In this document: positions 26,934 to 35,863 of the stretch, piece after piece
How positions within the stretch are numbered: position 1 is the stretch's first letter
Layout: every line of letters begins with the position of its first letter
Program-made: the position numbers and the translations under genes
Notes under the pieces: model-generated
Told to the model about the DNA's origin: nothing
Database searches by the model: none
What the model saw: the letters and a program-made list of their open reading frames with translations, nothing else
Assembly: GCF_034044635.1 (NCBI RefSeq)
Contig: NZ_JAXCLX010000002.1
Coordinates: forward strand, 310,001 to 374,000
Length of the DNA: 64,000 nt
Source of the DNA: Dongia rigui
Lineage (GTDB): Bacteria; Pseudomonadota; Alphaproteobacteria; Dongiales; Dongiaceae
Direction of reading: 5' to 3'

Positions 26934-27627
26934 AAAGCCGGTTCTGCGCGCCGCCTTGCTGCTGTTCATCTGCCTTGCCGGCGCCCAAACGGCATGGGCG
27001 GACTGTGGCGAGGCCATCGCGCCGCCGGTGGTTTCAGTCCGCACGCTGGCACAGCCCCCGACCCAGGATGTCAGCCACGGCATCGCACAATTGTCGGCCG
27101 ATCGTAGCCTGGCCGTGCCGCGCGGTCTCGAGAATTTCCGCTTCGCCGTCGGTGCCACCGCGGCCCAGGCGCAAGGCCGCACCAACTGGCAGATGCGCGG
27201 CGAACCGCTGGCGGGTGGCGGCTATTGCTGGGAGATCGCGCAGCTGGAAATCGTCGTGACCGTCGCCACCAAGGTCTATATCGCGCGCGAAGTGCCGCGC
27301 GGCAGCTGCCTCTGGAACGAAGTCGTCCGTCACGAGGCCAAGCATGTGCGCGCCGATCAGAAGCTGTTCCCCGAGCTGTCCGGCCTCATCCGGCCCAAGG
27401 TGCTGCGGGCGATTTCACGCACCGTACCGGCTGCCAATGAGAACGATGCGCGCGCGGCGCTGGGCGCATTGATCAATCGCGCGGTTCAGGAGGCCGTCGC
27501 GGCGTTTCAGGTCACGCGCAATCAACAGCAGCTCACCATCGATACCGCCGCCGAATACAGTCGCGCCAACCGCGTGTGCGGCAATGCGGAAGTGGCGGCG
27601 GCCATCCAGCGCGCCGGGCTCAAATAA
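26923..27627 (+). CDS. Secreted protein with HExxH motif, putative zinc metalloprotease (paralogue 2)
   Basis: A 234-residue secreted protein (signal sequence ending AQTAWA) with VVRHEAKHVRAD, again containing HExxH, and a conserved cysteine pair (GYCWEI and GSCLW). It shares order of motifs, cysteine positions and the C-terminal IQRAGLK with the gene at 25592-26308 but is otherwise diverged. GTG 26923 overlaps the last 11 bases of the TPR gene, so translation is coupled. The family resembles DUF922-type putative proteases; no substrate can be named. Confidence 0.72.
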   Translation: MRSEKPVLRAALLLFICLAGAQTAWADCGEAIAPPVVSVRTLAQPPTQDVSHGIAQLSADRSLAVPRGLENFRFAVGATAAQAQGRTNWQMRGEPLAGGGYCWEIAQLEIVVTVATKVYIAREVPRGSCLWNEVVRHEAKHVRADQKLFPELSGLIRPKVLRAISRTVPAANENDARAALGALINRAVQEAVAAFQVTRNQQQLTIDTAAEYSRANRVCGNAEVAAAIQRAGLK

Positions 27628-27770
27628 CTCCGCGGCTGCCCAAATCGGTCTGGCTTTGGTTGCGGAAATCCGCCGTTGCCGGTCGATTGCCGGCTTGAGA
27701 GGTGGTTCGTCAGCGGTCTATCATTGGGCTCAGAATGGTGTCGTCTCGTGCGGCGATAAGCTGAGGTCAG

Positions 27771-30158
27771 ATGGGCGTCATGTCGAGCGATGGAACGGCG
27801 CGACCACGGGTCATTGAACCTGGCCTGCCACGCTGGGATCCTGGAACCGAGCGTTACCGGCTGGCCGGACTCGGCGCGCTGATCCTTCGGCTCGAGGCCG
27901 GCGACCGCCTCGACATCGTCGACCGCGAAGGGCGGCAGCCCTGTGAACTGGCAGCCTTTCACCCCGATAGCCTCAAGCCGGACCTGGCTGCGTTGAACCT
28001 GCAACCCGGGCCCGTATCGGCGGGGATCGATGCCGTCCTTGCCGGCACCCCGCTTGGCTTCGGCCTCCCGCCGGACGAGATCCATCAGCTGCGCCACCAA
28101 TTGGCCCATTGGCGGATGCCCAAAGGGAGCGACGGCGTCGCACGCATCCTGGAAGGCGACACACGCCCCGGTGACAAGGTAACCTTGAACGCAGCGCGGG
28201 CAGTGATCGTCATTTTGCATGCCCCGCGCGGTCACGGCCCCGCCATGCTGCCGGACGAGCAAACGCCGGCGACGGATCTTTCGGTCATCATCCGCCGCGC
28301 GACCGTAAACCCCTTGGCCAGCCCAACGCTGCCGGCGCCTTTGGGTGATCTTGTCGCCGAATACCGCGTCGATCGATGCACGGCGCTGTCCTATGAGGTG
28401 AAAGAAGGGCAGTTCATCCAGGTCATTGATGTGGACGGGCGGCAATGCTCCGATTTCGTGGCCTTTGACGCGCGCCAGTTGGCCGAGGGGCGCGAGCGCG
28501 GCATCGACATGACGACGACACGCACCATGCTGGGGGCGATCTATCCGGGTCCCGGCCTGGCGTCGAAATTCTTCGACATGGACATGCAGGCGCTGACTGA
28601 AGTCGTGCGCGATACCTGCGGACGTCATGACACATTCGGCCTGGCCTGCACCGCGCGCTTTTACGAAGACGCCGGCTATCCCGGACATCCCAGCTGCTCG
28701 GAAAACTTCAACAACGTGCTGGACCGTTTCGGCCTGGCGCGGCGGCGCGGCTGGCAGGCGGTCAATCTTTTCTACAATACCGGCGTCAATGCCTCGAATG
28801 CGATCTTCCTCGACGATCCCTGGTCGCGGCCGGGGGATTACGTGCTGATGCGGGCGCTCAAGGATCTGGTTTGCGGATCGTCGGCATGTCCCGACGATAT
28901 CGATGCCACCAATGCCTGGAACCCCACCGACATTCATGTGCGCATCTATGATGCCAAGAGCGACTTCACCCGAGCCATGGCCTATCGCATGACACCAGAT
29001 GCCGAACCGAGATTGACGCGCGAGACCGGCTTTCATGCGCGCACCAGTACGCTAACGCGGAACTTTACCGAGTATAAGGGCTTCTGGCTGCCCAGCCGCT
29101 TCAACAATGCGGGGCCGACGGCCGAGTACTGGGCTTGCCGCGAAGGGGCGGCGGTGATGGATCTGTCGCCCTTGCGGAAGTTCGAAGTGCTGGGGGCCGA
29201 TGCCGAGGACCTGTTGCAGGCGGCCTGCACGCGCAACATCCGCAAGCTCAGCGATGGCCAGGTGGTCTATACCGCCATGTGCTATGACCACGGTGGCATG
29301 GTGGATGATGGCACGGTGTTTCGTCTGGGGCCCGACCGCTATCGCTGGATCGGTGGCGACGAGTTCGGTGGCAAATGGCTGCGCGATCTGGCCGAGAAGA
29401 AAGGCCTGCGCCAAGTCTGGGTGAAGTCTGCCACCGATCAGCTGCACAACATCGCGCTGCAGGGGCCAAAGAGCCGCGAAATCCTGAAGGAGATCATCTG
29501 GACGCCGCCGGCCCGGCCGCGCGTCGATGAAATCCAATGGTTCCACTTCACGGTCGGCCGCATCGGCGACTACAACGGCACCGCTGTGCTGGTCTCTCGC
29601 ACCGGCTATTCCGGGGAACTCGGCTACGAGATCTTCTGCCACCCCAAGGATGCGCCCAAGGTCTGGGACGCCGTGTGGGAAGCGGGCCAGAAGCATGGCC
29701 TGTTGCCGCTGGGTTTGGAGGCGCTCGACATCCTGCGCATCGAAGCCGGCCTCGTCTTTGCCAATTACGAATTCAACGATCAGACCGACCCGTTCGAAGC
29801 CGGCATCGGCTTCACGGTGGCGCTGAAGGGCAATGAGGAATTCGTCGGGCGCGAGGCGATCATCCGCCGCAAGGAGCATCCGCAACGCGTTCTTGTCGGC
29901 CTCGAGATTGAGGCCAAGCAGGCGGTGGGGCATGGCGACTGCGTGCATGTGGGCCGCGCCCAGGTCGGCGTCGTCACCTCCGGCTGCATTTCACCAAGCC
30001 TGGGCAAGAACATCGCGCTTTGCCGCGTGGATGTCACTTATGCAGCGATCGGCACGGAAGTGGAGATCGGCAAGATCGATGGCCAGCAGAAACGCCTGCC
30101 GGCCCGCGTGGTGCGCTTCCCATTCTACGATCCGGATAAGCTGAAGCCGCGGAGTTGA
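27771..30158 (+). CDS. tdm: Trimethylamine N-oxide demethylase (Tdm), DUF1989-GcvT fusion
   Basis: Tdm splits trimethylamine N-oxide into dimethylamine and formaldehyde; its C-terminal domain is thought to hand the carbon to tetrahydrofolate. The 795-residue protein has a DUF1989 domain at about 195-405, with cysteines at 226 (GRQCSDF), 283, 293, 309, 368 and 373 that could hold zinc. A GcvT aminomethyltransferase-like domain fills about 425-795, with YSGELGYEIFCHP and LGLEALDILRIEAG. This architecture is that of the characterised Methylocella Tdm. Residues 26-66 look like a degenerate copy of 195-236 (GDRLDIVDREGRQPCELAAF against GQFIQVIDVDGRQCSDFVAF), suggesting a duplicated N-terminal module. 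ATG 27771 has GAGG nearby. tmm lies 1.1 kb downstream on the other strand. Confidence 0.88.
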   Translation: MGVMSSDGTARPRVIEPGLPRWDPGTERYRLAGLGALILRLEAGDRLDIVDREGRQPCELAAFHPDSLKPDLAALNLQPGPVSAGIDAVLAGTPLGFGLPPDEIHQLRHQLAHWRMPKGSDGVARILEGDTRPGDKVTLNAARAVIVILHAPRGHGPAMLPDEQTPATDLSVIIRRATVNPLASPTLPAPLGDLVAEYRVDRCTALSYEVKEGQFIQVIDVDGRQCSDFVAFDARQLAEGRERGIDMTTTRTMLGAIYPGPGLASKFFDMDMQALTEVVRDTCGRHDTFGLACTARFYEDAGYPGHPSCSENFNNVLDRFGLARRRGWQAVNLFYNTGVNASNAIFLDDPWSRPGDYVLMRALKDLVCGSSACPDDIDATNAWNPTDIHVRIYDAKSDFTRAMAYRMTPDAEPRLTRETGFHARTSTLTRNFTEYKGFWLPSRFNNAGPTAEYWACREGAAVMDLSPLRKFEVLGADAEDLLQAACTRNIRKLSDGQVVYTAMCYDHGGMVDDGTVFRLGPDRYRWIGGDEFGGKWLRDLAEKKGLRQVWVKSATDQLHNIALQGPKSREILKEIIWTPPARPRVDEIQWFHFTVGRIGDYNGTAVLVSRTGYSGELGYEIFCHPKDAPKVWDAVWEAGQKHGLLPLGLEALDILRIEAGLVFANYEFNDQTDPFEAGIGFTVALKGNEEFVGREAIIRRKEHPQRVLVGLEIEAKQAVGHGDCVHVGRAQVGVVTSGCISPSLGKNIALCRVDVTYAAIGTEVEIGKIDGQQKRLPARVVRFPFYDPDKLKPRS

Positions 30159-30194
30159 GCGCGGCGCGGCTCGTCACGTGGCCCCCCTCTCTAA

Positions 30195-30276
30195 CCCTCC
30201 CCCTGAAGGGAGAGGGGATAAGAGCGAGGTGCTCGTTCGATCTCAGACTGAAAGCCCTCTCCCTTCAGGGGGAGGG
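30195..30276. repeat. Long perfect inverted repeat between tdm and the PAS gene
   Basis: Two 22-base arms (30195-30216 and 30255-30276) are perfect reverse complements, separated by 38 bases. Each arm contains its own short CCCTT/AAGGG dyad. The element lies between two convergent genes and could serve as a two-way transcription terminator. It differs in sequence from the GTCAT...ATGAC elements. Confidence 0.85.
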
Positions 30277-30316
30277 TGGGGTGGGGGGCGAACCGCGGTG
30301 ACGTCTCAGACCACCC

Positions 30317-31054
30317 TTAATGCCCGCCTTGCGTCGGCGTGGCGAGGACGGTCTGCAACTCGTTCATCAGCTTGGTGATGCGCTCGGCCGAGGCGCCGGA
30401 TGTCGTGGCCAGCGTCTTGATCTCCTGCGCCACCACGGCAAATCCTAATCCCATGTCGCCGGCGCGGGCCGCTTCGATGCGGGCGTTGAGCGCCAGCATC
30501 TTCAAGGCGCGCAGCACTTCAAGGATATTGCCGGTATCCTTGACGATATGTTCCGAGATCACCGCAATCCGGTCGATGAGATCGCGGTTGGCTTGCTCCA
30601 GCCGCTTGCGCTCCGAAATGTCGATGATGAAGCCTTCGAGGAATTCGAGATTGCCGGCTGCATCGAAAACGCCGCCGCCGATTTCATGCACCCAGATCGC
30701 CTCACCCTGCCGCGGCATGATGCGATAGTCGATGTTCCAGTTGGTCTGCGTCTCCAACGCCTTGCCGACGGCGGCATCGACGGCCGCCAGATCATCCGGA
30801 TGCGTGATCGAGGCGTAGCCGCGAACCTTGTTGCCGATGAAGTCGCTGGGCGGATAGCCGCTCACCGTCAAGATGCCCTCGCTGATATAGAGCATCGTGT
30901 AATTGGGGTCGTTGCGGCAGCGATAGAGGAAGCCGTCCATGCGGCCGGTGATGCTGAGCAATGCCGCCAGCCGTTCGTCGGCAACGCCGCCCATGCCTGC
31001 AGCGCTCTGCGTATCGAAGCTGCCGACATTTCCCATCTGGCTTTCGTCGATCAT
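30317..31054 (-). CDS. PAS-domain protein with truncated chemoreceptor signalling segment
   Basis: A 245-residue soluble protein. A PAS/PAC sensor spans about 30-150 (MLYISEGILTVSGYPPSDFIG, positions about 54-74, then WVHEIGGGVFDAAG and GFIIDISERKRLEQ). It is followed by a short stretch typical of methyl-accepting chemotaxis proteins (LKMLALNARIEAARAGD, then GFAVVAQEIKTLA). The segment ends before the full coiled-coil hairpin tip, so it is much shorter than a normal receptor. ATG 31054 is chosen for AGGA six bases upstream; the frame continues to 31081. No membrane segments. It lies between tdm and tmm, so it could sense a methylated amine, but this is inference. Confidence 0.78.
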   Translation of the reverse strand: MIDESQMGNVGSFDTQSAAGMGGVADERLAALLSITGRMDGFLYRCRNDPNYTMLYISEGILTVSGYPPSDFIGNKVRGYASITHPDDLAAVDAAVGKALETQTNWNIDYRIMPRQGEAIWVHEIGGGVFDAAGNLEFLEGFIIDISERKRLEQANRDLIDRIAVISEHIVKDTGNILEVLRALKMLALNARIEAARAGDMGLGFAVVAQEIKTLATTSGASAERITKLMNELQTVLATPTQGGH

Positions 31055-31236
31055 TGCCATTCCTGAATCAGTCAGTGTCATTGGTCTAACGCTTGGCGCA
31101 CCGCTTGGGAAAATGGACCGTGACGGGAAAATGAGCCTCGCCTGGTAAACAAATGGTAATCCCGCAGTGCAACCGGTCCTATCGCCAGGAAGCGCGTTGA
31201 CCCACGCTGCCCGGTTTTAACCAGTCGTTTACGAAG

Positions 31237-32580
31237 TCACTTAGACTTGAGATAGCTCTCGAGTGAATCGTCCATCGCCTGCAGCCACGGTGTGTGATGC
31301 TTGGGCGACATGTTGCCGGTCATGATCGAGCGGTACGAATTATTGCGGAAGCCCATGATGTCTTCCTGCTTGTGGTGCTCCCACTCCATGAAGGTCTTGT
31401 TGACCGTCTCAATATCGAAGCTCGGATAGTCGGTAAGATCGATCAGTTCCTTCACGTAATCGCCCTGGAACCAGATCATCTGCTCGGCATCTTCCAGCGT
31501 TTCTTCGCGCGCGCGCCAGGCAGCACTGTTCTTCTCCATCTCCGCGCGGCTGGGCAGTGGCTGGCGCCCCAGAATGACGTCGCGTGCGTACCATGCCTGC
31601 GCGTCGAACATGTTGAAGGTATAGAACTGGTCCTGCATGCCGATGAAGTGGAGCTTCGGGTTGTCCTCCCACACCACGCCGCGATAGAGGCCGGTCGGCC
31701 ACATGCGATTGGCGGTCTTCAGGCGCAGCTTGTCCTCAAGGAAGGGGAAGTGGTGCAGGTAGCCGGTGCACAGGATGATGGCATCGACATCCTTCGTGCT
31801 GCCGTCCTTGAAATAGGCGGTCTTGTTCTCGACCCGCTGCAACAGCGGCTTCTCCTCCCAATTGGCCGGCCATTTGAAGCCCATGGGCTTTGAGCGGTAG
31901 GAGGTGGTGATGGATTTGGCGCCGTATTTGTAGCACTGCGAGCCAACATCTTCGGCCGAATAGGAGCGCCCGATGATGAGGATGTCCTTGCCCTTGAATT
32001 CGACCGCATCGCGGAAGTCGTGGCTGTGGAGGACGCGGCCGTTGAAGGTGCGGAAGCCCGGAAACTCCGGCACGTTCGGCACCGAAAAATGGCCGGAGGC
32101 GACGATGACGTGGTCGAATTCCTCGCGGCTGACCTTGTCGTTGACGAGGTCGTGGGCCTCGACCGTGAACTTGGCTGTCTTCTCGTCATAGGTAACATGG
32201 CGAACGGGGGTGCGGAAACGCACCCACTTCTTCACGCCGGCTTTTTCGACGCGGCCCTTGATGTAATCCCACAGCACCGCGCGCGGCGGGTAGGAGGCGA
32301 TGGGCCGGCCGAAATGTTCCTCGAAGGTGTAATCGGCGAATTCCAGGCATTCCTTGGGCCCATTGGACCACAGATAGCGATACATGCTGCCATGGACCGG
32401 CTCACCATATTCATCGAGCCCCGTGCGCCAGGTGTAGTTCCACAGGCCGCCCCAATCTTCCTGTTTCTCGAAGCAGACCACCTCGGGGATCTCGGCGCCC
32501 TTGGCGGCGGCGGATTGAAAAGCCCGGAGAACGGCGGTTCCCGACGGACCGGCACCGATGACGGCAACTCGCTTTTTCAT
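31237..32580 (-). CDS. tmm: Trimethylamine monooxygenase (Tmm), flavin-containing monooxygenase
   Basis: Tmm oxidises trimethylamine to trimethylamine N-oxide with FAD, NADPH and oxygen. The 447-residue protein has the FAD fingerprint [17 protein letters not shown], the NADPH fingerprint [16 protein letters not shown] and segments diagnostic of bacterial Tmm rather than general FMOs: [57 protein letters not shown] and the C-terminal [20 protein letters not shown] 32580 has GGGAG five bases upstream. The gene converges with tdm across the PAS-chemoreceptor gene, so the two steps of the pathway sit within 5 kb but on opposite strands. Tmm enzymes can also oxidise dimethyl sulfide and other small amines. 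Confidence 0.93.
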   Translation of the reverse strand: MKKRVAVIGAGPSGTAVLRAFQSAAAKGAEIPEVVCFEKQEDWGGLWNYTWRTGLDEYGEPVHGSMYRYLWSNGPKECLEFADYTFEEHFGRPIASYPPRAVLWDYIKGRVEKAGVKKWVRFRTPVRHVTYDEKTAKFTVEAHDLVNDKVSREEFDHVIVASGHFSVPNVPEFPGFRTFNGRVLHSHDFRDAVEFKGKDILIIGRSYSAEDVGSQCYKYGAKSITTSYRSKPMGFKWPANWEEKPLLQRVENKTAYFKDGSTKDVDAIILCTGYLHHFPFLEDKLRLKTANRMWPTGLYRGVVWEDNPKLHFIGMQDQFYTFNMFDAQAWYARDVILGRQPLPSRAEMEKNSAAWRAREETLEDAEQMIWFQGDYVKELIDLTDYPSFDIETVNKTFMEWEHHKQEDIMGFRNNSYRSIMTGNMSPKHHTPWLQAMDDSLESYLKSK

Positions 32581-32768
32581 ATCGGCTCCCTGCACCTGAT
32601 TTTTTTAAGATGATCTAAGCGTGTTCAAGCCCCGTTCAGCGGCCGGACAGCGAATTGGTTGCGCCCGGCCGGCATGCCACAAATGCCACTCTCATGCGGA
32701 AAAGAATAACCTATGGCAGAGAGGGCTTTCAATGATCGCGTTACCAAAGTCAGACATATTTCAACCAA

Positions 32769-33605
32769 TTAAAGGCCATTTAGCCAGGCCGAGCGATAGC
32801 CGTCGGCGCGCCACAGGATCGGGAAGAAGCTCTCATCCATCGCAAGGTCGCCCTGCCGGCGATAGCGGCTGTAGATGTAGCTGACCTCGGTTTCGTGGAA
32901 GTGGCATTCGGCGGCGATGCAATGCGCGACGAGCGACCGGCGCGGGACCGTAGCCGTGTTGGTGCCCGATCCGTGCCAGACATGGCCGTGATGAATGACC
33001 GCATCGCCGGCCTTCACCTCGATCGGCACGATGTCGATGCTGCCGCCGGCCTCCGCCGCCGCCTCGCGCAAGGTCGCACGGTAATCGTCGGGGGCGTGGA
33101 ACTTGCCCTTCGGTTTGGAGAGCGGCCACAGATGCGAGCCCCGCGCATATTCGATCGTGCCGCCGGCGGCCGAAGTATCGTCCAGCGTCATCCAGCAGGT
33201 GACATACCCGGCCGGCACGACCCAATGGCAATAGCTGTCATCCTGGTGAAAGCCCAGCGATTTGGCACCGGGCGGCTTCCACAGCACATTGTCCTGGCCG
33301 ATGCGCGCACCCTGCCAGCCCGCAAGGCGCGCGCAGAATGCGCCGACCTTTTCTGAGAGGACGATGCGTGCCACCGTCTTGTCCGCGCGCCAGCCATTGC
33401 AGATCTGCCGCGTCCGGTCGGGCGGATCGCGCCCCTCGATCCAGTTCCATTCGTCTGGGTAAAGCCCAGTCTCGAATTTGCCCTGAAACAGCGGCTCGAA
33501 CCGCGACCGCGCAGCGGCGATCGTCTCCGGCCCTAGGAAGTCGCGGATGATGACGAAGCCGTCGCGGCGGAAGGTGTCGATGAGATGCGGGTCGATGGCG
33601 GTCAT
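32769..33605 (-). CDS. Phytanoyl-CoA dioxygenase (PhyH) family protein
   Basis: A 278-residue Fe(II)/2-oxoglutarate dioxygenase of the PhyH group. The metal triad is visible as HQD in LGFHQDDSYCHW and the distal histidine in HGHVWHGSGTN, followed by an arginine (RRSLVAHCIA) suited to bind 2-oxoglutarate. Members hydroxylate very varied small molecules. ATG 33605 is chosen because it begins the conserved IDTFRRDGFVIIRDF start; the longer frame runs through the upstream terminator. It lies immediately after the permease terminator and before tmm on the same strand, so it is within the methylated-amine region, but its substrate is unknown. Confidence 0.82.
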   Translation of the reverse strand: MTAIDPHLIDTFRRDGFVIIRDFLGPETIAAARSRFEPLFQGKFETGLYPDEWNWIEGRDPPDRTRQICNGWRADKTVARIVLSEKVGAFCARLAGWQGARIGQDNVLWKPPGAKSLGFHQDDSYCHWVVPAGYVTCWMTLDDTSAAGGTIEYARGSHLWPLSKPKGKFHAPDDYRATLREAAAEAGGSIDIVPIEVKAGDAVIHHGHVWHGSGTNTATVPRRSLVAHCIAAECHFHETEVSYIYSRYRRQGDLAMDESFFPILWRADGYRSAWLNGL

Positions 33606-33615
33606 GTGCACTGCC

Positions 33616-33649
33616 AAAAGAAAGGGGCGGGGTCCGAAAACCCCGCCCC
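33616..33649 (-). terminator. Terminator after the APC permease gene
   Basis: On the minus strand GGGGCGGGG (33649-33641) pairs with CCCCGCCCC (33632-33624) and is followed by TTTCTTTT. The hairpin lies between the permease stop (33667) and the PhyH start (33605), only 10 bases before the ATG. Confidence 0.88.
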
Positions 33650-33666
33650 GTTTCTCCTTCAGGTCG

Positions 33667-35355
33667 TCAGAGTGTAAAGATCCAGTTCGACACCAGGACC
33701 ACCGCCACGCCGGCGATGAGGGTGATGTAAGGCAGCATGCCGGCCTTGCGTTCACCCAGATGCCCCGCATCCTTGAGGCCCAGATCTTCCAGCATGCGCG
33801 CCGGGAACTGGCCCTTATCCGTCACATAATGGCGATACCAGAAGACCGGGATGATCAAGGCGGCGACGACGATGCCGCTCCACAGCGCGGTCGGGTTCCA
33901 CACTTTGGCGCCAGCACCCATGAACATGGCGTTGACGAAGGCGAGGATCGTGCCGGCGGCGAGGATGATGGTCGGCGCCTTGAAGGGGCGCCGCACATGC
34001 CCGGCATCAATGCGATGGATCCAGCCCGCATTGAGGTTGAGGAAGTTGAAGATGATATAGCCGCAGTTGGAAACCGCGAGGATCCAGTAATAGGCGGTGG
34101 CGTCGGTGGCAGCGATCGAGAGCAGCACGAGGTTGACGCCGAGATCCGTCCACATCGCCCCCGTGGGCGCGCCGTTATGGTTGACGTGGCTGAGGAACTT
34201 CGGCAGCCAGCCATCGACCGAACCCTGGTAAAGGGTGCGCGACGAACCCGCCATCGCCGTGATGATGATCAGGATCAGCGAAGCGATCATCAGGAACACG
34301 AAGATGACGTTCATGAAGTGACCGCCACCCACCATGCGGGCCATGGCATCCGCCACACCCGTGCCGGCAACGATGCCGCCATCCAGCATGCCATTGAGGC
34401 CGAGATAGCCCTGGAAGGTGATCGGCACCAGGATGAACAGCACCAGGCACAAGAGCCCTGAATAGAAGATCGCCTTGAAGGTATCCGTCTCGGGGTTCTT
34501 GAACTCGCTGGTGTAGCAGATCGCCGTTTCGAAACCGTAGGTCGACCAGGCGGCGATGAACATGCCCCCTAAGATCAATGTCCAGCCGGCGATGTTCCAT
34601 GAGCCGGGCTCAGGCGCATAGGGTGCCGCCAGCGGCACGAAGGGCGAGAAGTTCGAGGCGTAGAAATTGCCGTTGAAGAACGGCACCACGCCGACGATGA
34701 GCAGGGTCAGGACGATGATGAGGCCCACCACCGTCTGCACCTTGGCGGTGCCGAGAATGCCGCGGTGCTGAATGGCAAAGGCGATCAGCATCAGGACGGC
34801 GCCGATGACGAAGGTCCAGTTGAAGGAAAGGATGAAAAAGTGAAGATCGAAGGTGAAGCCCCAATTGTGGAGCGGCATCAGCGCTGCCGTCGCCCCCGCA
34901 TCGTCGAGGACCGTGCCGGTGGCTGCCGCTTCGGCGATCTTGGCGGCGATAGCTTCGGCGGCTGGCGCCGGCTCCATGATGCCGAGGATGTAGCCGGCGG
35001 CGATCGCCGAACCCAGCGACAGCACCGGCGTCCAGGCAAACCAGTTGCACCACACCGAGAGCGGGGCGATGAACTTGCCGTATTTCAGCCAGGCGGCAGC
35101 ACCATAGACCGAGGCGCCGCCCGATTTGTTCGGGAAAAGGCCGGCGATTTCGGCATAGGTGAAGGATTGAATGAAGCCCATCACCATCGAGACAGCCCAG
35201 ATGGCGAAGGCCGGAATGCCGACCGTGCCGGCAATGCCGCCGATCGAGAAGAGGACGAGGGCGGGCACGCCGCTCGCCACCCAGAAGGCACCGCGCCAGT
35301 CGATCGCGCGTACCAGTTCGCCCTTGGCAGGGCCGGACATCGTTTCCGCAGACAT
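33667..35355 (-). CDS. APC superfamily amino acid/amine permease
   Basis: A 562-residue integral membrane protein with about 12 to 14 hydrophobic segments. Features of the amino acid-polyamine-organocation superfamily include the first-helix break ALVLFSIGGIAGTVGI, YAEIAGLFPNKSGGASVYGA in helix 2, and TYGFETAICYTSEFKNPETD. ATG 35355 (MSAETMSG) follows GGAGAG; the frame extends six codons further to 35373. It is flanked by tmm/PhyH on one side and the glutamate-synthase-like operon on the other, all minus strand, so uptake of a methylated amine, amino acid or N-methylated amino acid is plausible. A palindrome at 35461 is a candidate operator. Confidence 0.87.
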   Translation of the reverse strand: MSAETMSGPAKGELVRAIDWRGAFWVASGVPALVLFSIGGIAGTVGIPAFAIWAVSMVMGFIQSFTYAEIAGLFPNKSGGASVYGAAAWLKYGKFIAPLSVWCNWFAWTPVLSLGSAIAAGYILGIMEPAPAAEAIAAKIAEAAATGTVLDDAGATAALMPLHNWGFTFDLHFFILSFNWTFVIGAVLMLIAFAIQHRGILGTAKVQTVVGLIIVLTLLIVGVVPFFNGNFYASNFSPFVPLAAPYAPEPGSWNIAGWTLILGGMFIAAWSTYGFETAICYTSEFKNPETDTFKAIFYSGLLCLVLFILVPITFQGYLGLNGMLDGGIVAGTGVADAMARMVGGGHFMNVIFVFLMIASLILIIITAMAGSSRTLYQGSVDGWLPKFLSHVNHNGAPTGAMWTDLGVNLVLLSIAATDATAYYWILAVSNCGYIIFNFLNLNAGWIHRIDAGHVRRPFKAPTIILAAGTILAFVNAMFMGAGAKVWNPTALWSGIVVAALIIPVFWYRHYVTDKGQFPARMLEDLGLKDAGHLGERKAGMLPYITLIAGVAVVLVSNWIFTL

Positions 35356-35460
35356 CTCTCCAGTTCCCCTCACTAGTGTTTTCGAGTTGACGATCCCGGG
35401 GTCCTTCTGTCCTTGCCGCTTGCCTGAATGAGCGACCGTGCAGCCCCCGTTGCCGCCGGC

Positions 35461-35479
35461 CGTCTGATCCCATCAGACG
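35461..35479. promoter_or_regulatory. Operator-like palindrome upstream of the APC permease
   Basis: CGTCTGAT and ATCAGACG form a perfect inverted repeat around a CCC spacer, 106 bases upstream of the permease start. The inner TGAT-N3-ATCA spacing is compatible with a GntR/FadR-type operator, and a FadR-type regulator is encoded at 42031, but the same sequence was not found upstream of the glutamine-synthetase-like gene. Confidence 0.45.
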
Positions 35480-35537
35480 CTACAGTTCGAGCCGAAACGC
35501 GTGTAAGCAAACACATGCGGCCGCAGAGCGATCGGGC

Positions 35538-35726
35538 TCAGCGGCTTTGGTCGTGATTGGTCTGTTTTCTGATGTCGGCGCAATGCTGGGCGGCCCGCGT
35601 CACCGACGCCACCGCATCATCCCGGAGCGCCGACTGCATTCCGGGTGAGTCTCTGAATTCACGTCTCAAACGCTGCAATCCCAAGCGAATTTCCCCCTCG
35701 CCGGTCACGCGTCGATGCTGAATCAT
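35538..35726 (-). CDS. Possible small hypothetical protein
   Basis: A 62-codon frame in an otherwise gene-free interval. The composition (charged, helical, no low-complexity arginine runs) looks less like noise than the usual shadow frames. An AGGAG directly abuts the ATG, which is too close to work well, and no family is recognised. It may be noise. Confidence 0.25.
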   Translation of the reverse strand: MIQHRRVTGEGEIRLGLQRLRREFRDSPGMQSALRDDAVASVTRAAQHCADIRKQTNHDQSR

Positions 35727-35863
35727 CTCCTATTGATGATGCGACAAACTGCCCGCCCAATCCAGCACATTCTTGGCAAAGATGGCCCAGGATTGGTTGA
35801 GCCGAGCGTTGCGGCGCGCGGGCGCGCGCGATATCGTCGAGGCCAATCGAAAGGCGAGGCGAG

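Larger units (their letters stand above)
35374..35863. other. Intergenic region between permease and orphan gene
   Basis: About 490 bases between divergent genes. It holds the palindrome at 35461-35479 close to the permease and a weak 62-codon open frame on the minus strand (35538-35726). The rest shows no RNA structure or repeat that could be recognised. Promoters of both flanking genes must be here. Confidence 0.6.
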
